This document shows positions 1-6,873 of a DNA stretch of 26,014 nucleotides, piece after piece. Source of the DNA: CAZKYP01 sp964556885. GTDB taxonomy: Bacteria > Planctomycetota > Phycisphaerae > Sedimentisphaerales > Anaerobacaceae. A program made the position numbers and the translations under genes. Each line of letters opens with the position of its first letter. Position 1 is the first letter of the stretch. Where the stretch lies: assembly GCA_964556885.1 (NCBI GenBank), contig CAZKYP010000021.1:1-26014 (forward strand), written 5' to 3'. The notes below the pieces were generated by a model that was not told the DNA's origin, ran no database searches, and saw only the letters and a list, made by a program, of their open reading frames with translations.

Positions 1-728
1 TTTTTCGATAAGTAATTAGCCGCAGCGCCGGGCCAGGGCCACAGGCCGCGGATCTTCCTTTCCAAAACTTCGGCCGGCTCGTTGAAGTCTATGCAGCCTT
101 CGGTTTTTTTTAGCTTGTGCGCACAGGTTGCTTTTTTATGGTCCTGCTCGGTATAAACGGCGGTACCGTTTTCGATTTGTTTAATCGTCTCGACTAATAG
201 CGGAGCCGACAATTTTGCTAATCTATCGTGCAACTGCCCTGCCGTCTCATCATATCCAATCTCGGTACGTGACTCTGCAAGGACCTGGCCGGCATCCATT
301 CTCTGCGACAGTGTGATTATAGATACACCGGTTTCGGTCTCGCCGTTGATTATCGCGCGGTTTATCGGTGCGGCCCCGCGATATTTCGGAAGCAGCGAGG
401 AATGGACATTGATGGCGCCCTTCGGCGGCAGGTTTGTCAGCTCGACGCCGACCTTCTGGCCGAACGCAATGACGACAAGCAAGTCCGGTTTATAAGCCGC
501 TATTTGCTCGATAGCTTCAGGAGTGTTTACATCGTCCGTCTCAAGGAAGGGAATCGAATGGGCCTTTGCCCAGCGGGCCACCGGCGTCGGGGTAGGCTGT
601 CTGCCCCTGCCGGCGGGATTCGCAGGTTGTGTCATTATAAACTCAAGCCTATTGTCCGAGGCCGCCAGAGCATTCAGGCAATCAATACCAAATTCGCCGC
701 TGCCGAGATATACAATTCTCAAACCCAA
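1..728 (-). CDS. fmt: methionyl-tRNA formyltransferase (partial, C-terminus beyond left edge)
   Basis: Formylates Met-tRNAi with 10-formyl-tetrahydrofolate in the cytoplasm for translation initiation. About 242 residues are in the window; the C-terminal OB-like domain is cut off. The N-terminal Rossmann strand reads LRIVYLGSGEFG. The active-site block NVHSSLLPKYRG lies near residues 108-119 with the family's Asn and His, and the catalytic Asp lies in QRMDAGQVL near residue 145. RGLWPWPGA near the window edge matches the conserved linker. There is no ATG start. I chose the TTG at 728 because an AGG lies 9 bases upstream and the product then begins MGLRIVYLG; a second TTG at 722 is possible. 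It is the last visible gene of lptB-def-fmt, and def removes the formyl group that this enzyme adds. The family call is secure; the exact start is not. Confidence 0.93.
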   Translation of the reverse strand, partial: MGLRIVYLGSGEFGIDCLNALAASDNRLEFIMTQPANPAGRGRQPTPTPVARWAKAHSIPFLETDDVNTPEAIEQIAAYKPDLLVVIAFGQKVGVELTNLPPKGAINVHSSLLPKYRGAAPINRAIINGETETGVSIITLSQRMDAGQVLAESRTEIGYDETAGQLHDRLAKLSAPLLVETIKQIENGTAVYTEQDHKKATCAHKLKKTEGCIDFNEPAEVLERKIRGLWPWPGAAANYLSK

Positions 729-841
729 TATACAAATCCTGACCCTTACCTAACGTGTGTGCAAAAAAACATTCCCTATGGGACAGGTTGCACACCCTGT
801 GTCTTAGTGCAAATATCAAATATTTTAATTCAATATTTCTA

Positions 842-1360
842 TTATTTCTGCTTTTGTGCAAGTTTTTTGAGCTGCCTTCGGTGGATAATTTTAGCCGCCT
901 GGCCCATGCGATTTACGATTGTCATTCCCTCGATATGGTCATACTCGTGCTGCATCGCCCTTGCATAAAGTCCCTCGCCCTCGTCAGTAAACTCATTGCC
1001 GTCAAGGTCGGTGGCTGTGACTTTGCAATACTTGTGTCTGCGAACTGCCGTATAGATGCCCGGCACCGACAGGCAGCCTTCATCGGTTGCGACAAGCTCC
1101 CCGCTCGGAGTGATAGTAGGATTTATATAGACCCTGAGTTTCTCTCTGCTGCCGTCCAGCGAGATGATAAACAGCCGCAGTGACACTCCCGCCTGTGGAG
1201 CCGCAAGACCGACACCCTTGTTCTTTACCATGATATCATACATCTTGTCGACAAGCCGGCGGACATTGTCATCGATTTTCTCTACCGGCTCGGCACGCTT
1301 ACCCAAAACACCTTCCGGATAATGCGTAATATGACATTTATCAATATCTATCTCTGCCAT
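842..1360 (-). CDS. def: peptide deformylase
   Basis: Metalloenzyme that removes the N-formyl group from nascent proteins at the ribosome exit. The 172-residue product has all three family motifs: GVGLAAPQAG (residues 49-58), EGCLSVPG (94-101, metal ligand Cys96) and QHEYDHIEG (137-145, metal ligands His138 and His142, catalytic Glu139). The last motif has Ile where Leu is usual, a mild change. The N-terminus is a few residues longer than in E. coli. The ATG at 1360 is preceded by GGACATAAAAC, a weak ribosome-binding site. It lies 82 bases after lptB and about 110 bases before fmt, all on one strand, so a shared transcript is likely. The lysine-rich tail QKQK is typical of a complete protein. 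Confidence 0.96.
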   Translation of the reverse strand: MAEIDIDKCHITHYPEGVLGKRAEPVEKIDDNVRRLVDKMYDIMVKNKGVGLAAPQAGVSLRLFIISLDGSREKLRVYINPTITPSGELVATDEGCLSVPGIYTAVRRHKYCKVTATDLDGNEFTDEGEGLYARAMQHEYDHIEGMTIVNRMGQAAKIIHRRQLKKLAQKQK

Positions 1361-1442
1361 GTTTTATGTCCGTTGGTTTGAAATATTTTTCTAATTTCAG
1401 CAATTTACGATTTCCTCTGATATAAACTGCCGTTGCTTGCTT

Positions 1443-2183
1443 TTATCTGTCGTCGAATTCGTCGCCGGAGAAAGTGTTGCCGAGATAAGATTTCCTGACG
1501 GTTTCGTTACGAATTATCTGGGCCGGCGGGCCGGCTCCGATTACCTTGCCGTGGTCTATAATATAGGCCTTGTCCACGACTTCAAGCGTCCTCTCGACAT
1601 TATGGTCGGTCACGAGGATGCTGACACCGGAGGCCACGAGCCGGCGTATCTCCTGCTGCAAATCCTCAACGGCTATCGGGTCGACGCCGCTGAACGGCTC
1701 ATCCAGCAGGACCAGCGACGGTTTAGTCACCATGGCACGGGCGATTTCGAGTTTTCTTCGCTCGCCTCCGGAGAGGAACCTGCCCTGGCTGTGGGCAACC
1801 TCGCTCAATCCAAAATGCTCGATTAGCATATCGGCCCTTCTGTCACGTTCGGCCTTGGTGATAGCCATGGTTTCCAGAATCGCACGCAGATTATCTCTGA
1901 CGCTGAGACGCTGGAAGATGCTCGGCTCCTGTGAGAGGTACCCAACGCCCAGCCGGGCACGTTTGTACATCGGAAACCGCGTAATATCCTGGCCTTCGAA
2001 TATCACTTCGCCGCTATTAGGCGTGACCATACCCATAATCATTCTGAAAGTGGTGGTTTTACCGGCCCCGTTGCGGCCTAAAAGCCCCACGATGCTCCGC
2101 TGCTCGATGGTTATGGACACACCATTTACGACAACCCTGCCGGAATACTTCTTCACCAGATCAAACGTTTCAAGCAGAACCAT
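1443..2183 (-). CDS. lptB: LPS export ABC transporter ATP-binding protein LptB
   Basis: Cytoplasmic ATPase of the LptBFG complex, which extracts lipopolysaccharide from the inner membrane for transport to the cell surface. At 246 residues it has the usual length. Motifs in order: Walker A GRNGAGKTT (36-44), Q-loop GYLSQEPSIF (81-90), ABC signature LSGGERRKLE (137-146), Walker B LVLLDEPFSGVDP (157-169) and H-loop VTDHN (His194). The Q-loop context (GYL-QE-SIF-RLSV) and the tail with YLG--F are typical of LptB rather than of amino-acid ABC ATPases such as LivF. It is first in the run lptB-def-fmt, and the divergent metallophosphoesterase starts 215 bases away. No other lpt gene is in the window. 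Its presence implies an LPS-bearing outer membrane. Confidence 0.95.
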   Translation of the reverse strand: MVLLETFDLVKKYSGRVVVNGVSITIEQRSIVGLLGRNGAGKTTTFRMIMGMVTPNSGEVIFEGQDITRFPMYKRARLGVGYLSQEPSIFQRLSVRDNLRAILETMAITKAERDRRADMLIEHFGLSEVAHSQGRFLSGGERRKLEIARAMVTKPSLVLLDEPFSGVDPIAVEDLQQEIRRLVASGVSILVTDHNVERTLEVVDKAYIIDHGKVIGAGPPAQIIRNETVRKSYLGNTFSGDEFDDR

Positions 2184-2330
2184 ACCTATCGTATCTCTAT
2201 ACTATCAAAACTGCATATCTTGTTTGGTCAGAGAGCATTATAACAACATCGACGACCAAAGCAAACAAATTAAACCTAACACCGAGGAAATGCGGCCGCG
2301 AAGGAAAAGGTAATAAATATTCTGGTAATT

Positions 2331-2365
2331 TTGTAATTTTTCTGCTATTAAGTAGTATTACTTAA
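2331..2365 (+). promoter_or_regulatory. putative promoter with overlapping operator-like inverted repeat
   Basis: TTGTAA (2331-2336) and TAGTAT (2353-2358) are 16 bases apart and resemble a vegetative -35/-10 pair reading toward the metallophosphoesterase. The -10 lies inside a perfect inverted repeat, TTAAGTA-GTAT-TACTTAA (2348-2365). A third half-site TACTTAA recurs at 2383-2389, just before the ribosome-binding site AAAGG and the ATG at 2399. An inverted repeat over the -10 is the usual geometry for a repressor site. The repressor is unknown. Confidence 0.4.
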
Positions 2366-2398
2366 ATGAAAGGTTTGTTTTTTACTTAAAGGTTTTGT

Positions 2399-3175
2399 AT
2401 GTTTGCGATTCTGAGCGATATCCACTCGAATATCGAGGCCCTGACGACGGTTCTGGCCGATATCGAGCAGCGCGGTATAAAAACGATTTATTGCCTCGGT
2501 GATGTGGTCGGCTACGGGCCGAATCCGAGAGAATGCCTCGATCTGATTATCGAAAAGACCAAGTGGTGCGTACTGGGCAACCATGATTATGCGGTTTTCT
2601 ACGAGCCGACAAATTTCAACTACGGCGCCGAACAGGCAAGCTTCTGGAGCAGGGAAGTGCTCGAATTGGAAGAGAATAAAGAGCCTCGCGACAGACGCTG
2701 GAGTTTTTTGGGCACACTGCCGATGAGACGTACCCTTAAGAGCAAGTTCGGAGGCGAAACCGCGACAATAGATTTTGTCCATGCCTCGCCGAGAAGGCCG
2801 ATCAATGAATACATCTTCCCGGACGATGTGTATACCAATCCGTTAAAGGTTCGGATGCTGTTCGAGCGGGTACAGCACGTATGCTTCGTGGGCCATACAC
2901 ACATGCCCGGTGTTTTTCTCGACGAGCCGGACTTTTATCTGCCGACTGAGCTGAATGACGTCTACCCTATCGTCGAGGACGAAAAAGCGATTATCAATAT
3001 AGGCTCCGTAGGCCAGCCCAGGGACAAGGACAACCGGTCGAGCTACGTATATGTGAAAGAGAACAAGGTGCATTTTGTCAGACTTGCATACGATTACGAG
3101 ATTACGATGAAAAAGATATATTCAATCGACCAGTTAGACAATTTCCATGCGGACCGCCTTCGGAACGGCAGATAA
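2399..3175 (+). CDS. calcineurin-like metallophosphoesterase (YfcE/MJ0936-type fold)
   Basis: Two-metal phosphoesterase of 258 residues. Motifs: SDIHSN with Asp7 and His9, GDVVGYGPNP with Asp35, GNHDYA with Asn61 and His62, a His128 in VHASP, and VGHTHMP with His166 and His168. All metal ligands of the family are present, so it should be active. The GDVVGYGPNP form is typical of a widespread bacterial subgroup of unknown substrate, so neither a nuclease nor a nucleotide-phosphatase role can be assigned. AAAGG lies 6 bases before the ATG at 2399. yidC follows after 60 bases on the same strand. There is no signal peptide, so the protein is predicted to be cytoplasmic. Confidence 0.9.
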   Translation: MFAILSDIHSNIEALTTVLADIEQRGIKTIYCLGDVVGYGPNPRECLDLIIEKTKWCVLGNHDYAVFYEPTNFNYGAEQASFWSREVLELEENKEPRDRRWSFLGTLPMRRTLKSKFGGETATIDFVHASPRRPINEYIFPDDVYTNPLKVRMLFERVQHVCFVGHTHMPGVFLDEPDFYLPTELNDVYPIVEDEKAIINIGSVGQPRDKDNRSSYVYVKENKVHFVRLAYDYEITMKKIYSIDQLDNFHADRLRNGR

Positions 3176-3235
3176 AAGATTTCTTACATTGTTTGCTTAT
3201 TATCAGGAATGGTTAATTAAAGAGATCGAAACGAA

Positions 3236-5329
3236 ATGCAGAAAAAGAACAACTCAATACGGATATTGACCGTTATAGTAGCTGGCTTTGTAGTATTTTG
3301 CGGTTGGCTTGTCATCGAATCAGGAATCTTTGAAAATTCCACACCAGCCCGGCAAGGCCCAATCCTTCTGCAAAGCACAACCCCGACGAATGAAACCATA
3401 ACCGAGGAACCTGAAAACACCGCCGTCCCCGCACCCGAACCGCAACGCATGGAGGCCGCCGGCTCTCGACAATTAGGAGCAATCGGAGGTTTCGAAAAGA
3501 CAGTCACAATCGGCTCCACAGATCCCAACAGCGGCTATGAGTTTCAACTGGAACTTACTACGAAGGGTGCAGCCATACGGACAGCCACATTAAGCAAATA
3601 CGACAATCGCGACTATAAAGATCCACAGCCGCTGGTGCTGCTCTCGCCGGTGCCAAGAGCAAGAGGCGGCGATGCCATGACACTGGCCAACAGGAATTTC
3701 ATATTCGTCCCGGACAAACTGCAACTGCCGCTGGACAGGCTTCAATGGAACTGTTTCGAGCCGCAAACCGCAGGCGACGGCTCACAGACCGCACGCTTCG
3801 AAGCGATTATCAAAGACGAAAACACGAATGAGTCGATTGTGAAAATTGTCAAAACCTATAAAATCAGCCGCGAGAGTTTCCTCCTGGACTGCAATATAAC
3901 AGTCGAAAATCTTTCGACCTCGGAGCAGAAATACAGTTTCAACCTGGCTGGGCCTGTAGGTATGGGCAGGGAAGGTTTACGGTCGGATATGAGGAAGGTC
4001 ATCGGGGCTTTTGTAACGTCAAAAGGCCAGATAATCTCGGCTGAAAATCCCATCCTGACTTCGTTCGGCAACAGCATAAGAAGGAAAATCGGCCTTAGTT
4101 ATAAATTGGGTCTCAAAGACGCCACACGCGAAAACAGTAAAGAAAATTTAACTATAGGAAGCACTCTTCCCGATTCATACCGTAGCGCCGATTTCCTGTG
4201 GGCGGCGATAACGAACAAATACTTTACTGCTATACTAAGGCCCGTACCGGATGCCGGAACAACCTGTGACTGGGTGGCGGGAAAAACCGGCCAATTCTAC
4301 AATCCGGATGGTGACAGAAACGGCAACAGCGGCGACGAGAATATCGGGATCGATTTTGAAATTGCAACAGCTACACTGGAACCTGCAGACCCAAACCAGG
4401 CCGATGACACAAAAGAATACACTCTCCAACTCTACATAGGACCAAAAGACAGAGACCTTTTTTATAATAATCCGTTATACAAAACCCTCGGTTTTGCTAA
4501 CACGATAACCTTCATGCCGTGCTGCTGCTGTCCGACGTCAGTGATACGCCCGCTGGCCTTCGGGATATTAGGACTGATGAAATGGATGTACGGCTTCATC
4601 GGCAACTACGGCGTGGTCATTATCATACTGGTATTCCTGATGCGCCTTGTCCTGCATCCGATTACCAAAAGGAGCCAGGTCTCGATGAGCAAGATGAGCA
4701 AGCTCGCCCCGAGAGCCGAGGAAATAAAGAAGCAATATGCCAATAACAAGGCCGAAATGAACAAGCGTATGATGGAGCTTTACAAAGAACAGGGCGCTTC
4801 GCCGATGATGGGATTTCTGCCTATGATGCTGCAAATGCCCATCTGGATCGCCTTGTGGAGCGCGGTCTATACCAGTATCGATTTGCGCGGTGCCCCGTTC
4901 CTGCCGTTCTGGATTACCGACCTTTCGGCCCCGGACGCACTGTTCCGGTTCAGTTCGGTGACACTGCCGCTGTTCGGTAAGCTGGATTCATTCAACCTGC
5001 TGCCGATTTTAATGGGCGTGGCGTTTTACCTCCAGCAAAAACTAATGCCGAGCCAGGTTGAAACGTCCTCGAACTCACAAATGGCCCAGCAGCAGAAGAT
5101 GATGAAGATTATGCTGCCGCTTATGTTCCCGCTGATGCTTTACAAGGGACCATCGGGTGTGAATTTATACATCATGTCAAGTACGTTCGCAGGCGTAATC
5201 GAACAATACGTGATACGCAAACATATTCAGGAAAAAGAACAGGACGAATCGAAGGGCCTGGTTGCGGCCACGAAAAAGACCGGCGGGAAAATCAAAAAGA
5301 AAAAACCGAAACCTTTCTTCAAAACATAA
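3236..5329 (+). CDS. yidC: membrane protein insertase YidC
   Basis: Inserts and folds inner-membrane proteins, alone or with SecYEG. The 697-residue product has the Gram-negative layout: an N-terminal membrane anchor (about residues 10-30), a large periplasmic beta-rich domain (about 60-420), then the conserved five-helix insertase core (about 435-660) and a basic tail rich in Lys. In the core, VVIIILVFLMRLVLHPITKR carries the conserved hydrophilic-groove arginine (Arg470), followed by SMSKMSKLAP and the cytosolic coiled coil EIKKQYANNKAEMNKRMMEL. Four consecutive cysteines (429-432) sit just before the core, which is unusual. It precedes mnmE, an order conserved in many bacteria. The spacer to mnmE contains an inverted repeat. 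Confidence 0.96.
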   Translation: MQKKNNSIRILTVIVAGFVVFCGWLVIESGIFENSTPARQGPILLQSTTPTNETITEEPENTAVPAPEPQRMEAAGSRQLGAIGGFEKTVTIGSTDPNSGYEFQLELTTKGAAIRTATLSKYDNRDYKDPQPLVLLSPVPRARGGDAMTLANRNFIFVPDKLQLPLDRLQWNCFEPQTAGDGSQTARFEAIIKDENTNESIVKIVKTYKISRESFLLDCNITVENLSTSEQKYSFNLAGPVGMGREGLRSDMRKVIGAFVTSKGQIISAENPILTSFGNSIRRKIGLSYKLGLKDATRENSKENLTIGSTLPDSYRSADFLWAAITNKYFTAILRPVPDAGTTCDWVAGKTGQFYNPDGDRNGNSGDENIGIDFEIATATLEPADPNQADDTKEYTLQLYIGPKDRDLFYNNPLYKTLGFANTITFMPCCCCPTSVIRPLAFGILGLMKWMYGFIGNYGVVIIILVFLMRLVLHPITKRSQVSMSKMSKLAPRAEEIKKQYANNKAEMNKRMMELYKEQGASPMMGFLPMMLQMPIWIALWSAVYTSIDLRGAPFLPFWITDLSAPDALFRFSSVTLPLFGKLDSFNLLPILMGVAFYLQQKLMPSQVETSSNSQMAQQQKMMKIMLPLMFPLMLYKGPSGVNLYIMSSTFAGVIEQYVIRKHIQEKEQDESKGLVAATKKTGGKIKKKKPKPFFKT

Positions 5330-5388
5330 AAGTGGCTAAAGTGAGCTAAAGTTTAAAGTTAAAGACTGTTCTAACTTTAGTCACTTTT
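5328..5388. repeat. AT-rich inverted repeat at the yidC-mnmE junction
   Basis: An 18-base arm at 5328-5345 pairs with 5371-5388 at 16 of 18 positions, with a 25-base loop. It begins within the yidC stop codon. Words such as CTAAAGT and AAAGTTAAA recur in the element at 18973-19023, suggesting one repeat family. Confidence 0.6.
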
Positions 5389-5421
5389 AACTTTAGGCAT
5401 TTTAGACACCTCTAATGTCAA

Positions 5422-6861
5422 ATGTACAACGTCAACGACACGATTGTTGCAGTTGCCTCACCAACCTCTGATCAAAGGGTAATAATCCGCATATCCGGCC
5501 CGGCGACAACAAAAATCATATCGTACTTGATGCGTGATGTGTCCGCCGCAGGGCGTCCCTTAGGGAGTGCAATACGCAATACAACTCAAGCGGCTAATCT
5601 GATAATTGACGATGAACTCCAAGTCGAATCTCAAATTTACCTGTTCTTTTGCCCGCATTCTTACACCGGTGACGACATCGCCGAAATTCACCTACATACA
5701 AATCCTGCCGTCACTGCGGCCATAATCGACAAACTGCTTTCAATGGGACTTCGGGCCGCGGAACCAGGCGAATTCACGGCAAGGGCGTTTCTGAACGGCA
5801 AGATAGACCTGGCTCAGGCCGAGGCCGTCAATGAAATCATTGTAAGCTCCAATACACTTCAGTTGGCCGCCGCTGAAAAACTGTTGACAGGAAGATTGTC
5901 ACAAACAACCGCCCGGATACGTGCGGCGATTATGGAAGTCCTGAGCCTTATAGAAGCCGGTCTCGATTTTAATGAGGAAGATATCGAATTTATAAGGCGG
6001 CCGAAGGCAATCGAACGACTTGTCGACATAAAGAAACAGCTTGAAGAGCTGCTGGCCGGCAGCATAAATTATGAATCCATAGTTGACCTGCCGTCCGCAG
6101 GTATCGCCGGGGCGCCCAACGCCGGTAAAAGCAGCCTGCTCAACAGACTGACCGGAACCGAACGGAGCATAGTCTCAAACCAATATAAAACAACAAGAGA
6201 TGTCCTGACCAGCTTGTTGAATCTGGAACATTGCAGGTGCGTATTATTCGACTGCGCGGGTCTTTTAACAGAACCCGATCCCGATTTATCGGGACTCGAT
6301 GAATTGTCGCAACAGGCGGCAATCGAAGCCTTGCGAAACAGTAATTTGGTTTTGTTCTGCGTCGATTTATCAAAAGAAGATTGGACGGAAGACATCTCAA
6401 TTCACAAACTCATCCCGATGAACATCGGGACTAAAATCTCAATCCCGGTCGCAACAAAATGTGACTTACTTACGGAAAAAGACTTGGAATGCCGCCTTGA
6501 AGAATTGAACGAGTTGTTCGGTGTCGAATTTATTTCTACTTCATCTAAAACCGGCGACGGAATAGATTCATTACTGAAAACCATAGACATGAAACTGATC
6601 GGTCCCGATGTACATCGGGATCCCGATGTCATCGGGAGAACAATCCTAACCGCACGCCACAAAAAAGCCGTCACCGAGGCAATTGAAAACGTATCCGAAT
6701 CTATGGAAGAATTAACCATCGGAAATGACGAGGTCACTGCAATGATGCTGCGTGCGGCTTATCAGGCCCTCTCTGCCATCCCGATGTACATCGGGACCGG
6801 CGGACATATCGACGAACAGATATTGGAATTGATATTCAACCGGTTCTGCATAGGAAAATAA
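5422..6861 (+). CDS. mnmE: tRNA modification GTPase MnmE (divergent)
   Basis: With MnmG, it makes the 5-aminomethyl/carboxymethylaminomethyl modification of wobble uridine 34. The 479-residue product has the N-terminal tetrahydrofolate-binding domain (NDTIVAVASP at the start), the helical-domain signature GEFTARAFLNGKIDLAQAEA, a G domain and the C-terminal catalytic CIGK (476-479). G1 is GAPNAGKSS (230-238) and G2 is TTRD. G3 is DCAG instead of DTAG (277-280), and G4 is TKCD instead of NKxD (345-348), so guanine specificity may be relaxed. Four clusters of the TCCCGAT palindrome are translated inside residues 286-459, including a change just before the C-terminus. The reading frame is intact. 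The ATG has no clear ribosome-binding site. It is tail-to-tail with the permease gene, 12 bases apart. Confidence 0.93.
   Translation: MYNVNDTIVAVASPTSDQRVIIRISGPATTKIISYLMRDVSAAGRPLGSAIRNTTQAANLIIDDELQVESQIYLFFCPHSYTGDDIAEIHLHTNPAVTAAIIDKLLSMGLRAAEPGEFTARAFLNGKIDLAQAEAVNEIIVSSNTLQLAAAEKLLTGRLSQTTARIRAAIMEVLSLIEAGLDFNEEDIEFIRRPKAIERLVDIKKQLEELLAGSINYESIVDLPSAGIAGAPNAGKSSLLNRLTGTERSIVSNQYKTTRDVLTSLLNLEHCRCVLFDCAGLLTEPDPDLSGLDELSQQAAIEALRNSNLVLFCVDLSKEDWTEDISIHKLIPMNIGTKISIPVATKCDLLTEKDLECRLEELNELFGVEFISTSSKTGDGIDSLLKTIDMKLIGPDVHRDPDVIGRTILTARHKKAVTEAIENVSESMEELTIGNDEVTAMMLRAAYQALSAIPMYIGTGGHIDEQILELIFNRFCIGK
6279..6294. repeat. short palindrome TCCCGAT family, copy 1 (in mnmE)
   Basis: Perfect arms TCCCGAT and ATCGGGA with a 2-base TT centre. 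It is read in frame as Pro-Asp-Leu-Ser-Gly within the loop after the G3 motif of MnmE. It has the same 16 bases as the copy at 7225-7240. Confidence 0.75.
6413..6430. repeat. short palindrome TCCCGAT family, copy 2 (in mnmE)
   Basis: Perfect 8-base arms TCCCGATG and CATCGGGA with centre AA. It is read in a different frame from copy 1, giving Ile-Pro-Met-Asn-Ile-Gly (residues about 331-336). Confidence 0.75.
6603..6637. repeat. tandem pair of TCCCGAT-family palindromes (in mnmE)
   Basis: TCCCGATGTACATCGGGA (6603-6620) is directly followed by a second copy with a one-base centre (6621-6637). Together they encode residues of about 395-405 of MnmE, Pro-Asp-Val-His-Arg-Asp-Pro-Asp-Val-Ile-Gly. 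This is the densest point of the cluster. Confidence 0.8.
6779..6796. repeat. short palindrome TCCCGAT family, copy in 3' part of mnmE
   Basis: The same 18 bases as 6603-6620, read in another frame as Ile-Pro-Met-Tyr-Ile-Gly (residues about 453-458), close to the C-terminal CIGK catalytic motif. Confidence 0.75.
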
Positions 6862-6873
6862 CATCCACCTTTA

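Noticed and set aside
757..795. Hairpin GTGTGCAA/TTGCACAC with an inner TCCC/GGGA between def and fmt
   Set aside because: The 8-base outer stem has a 23-base loop and the inner stem is only 4 bases; the T-run on the minus strand lies between the stems, not after them. Too weak to call a terminator.
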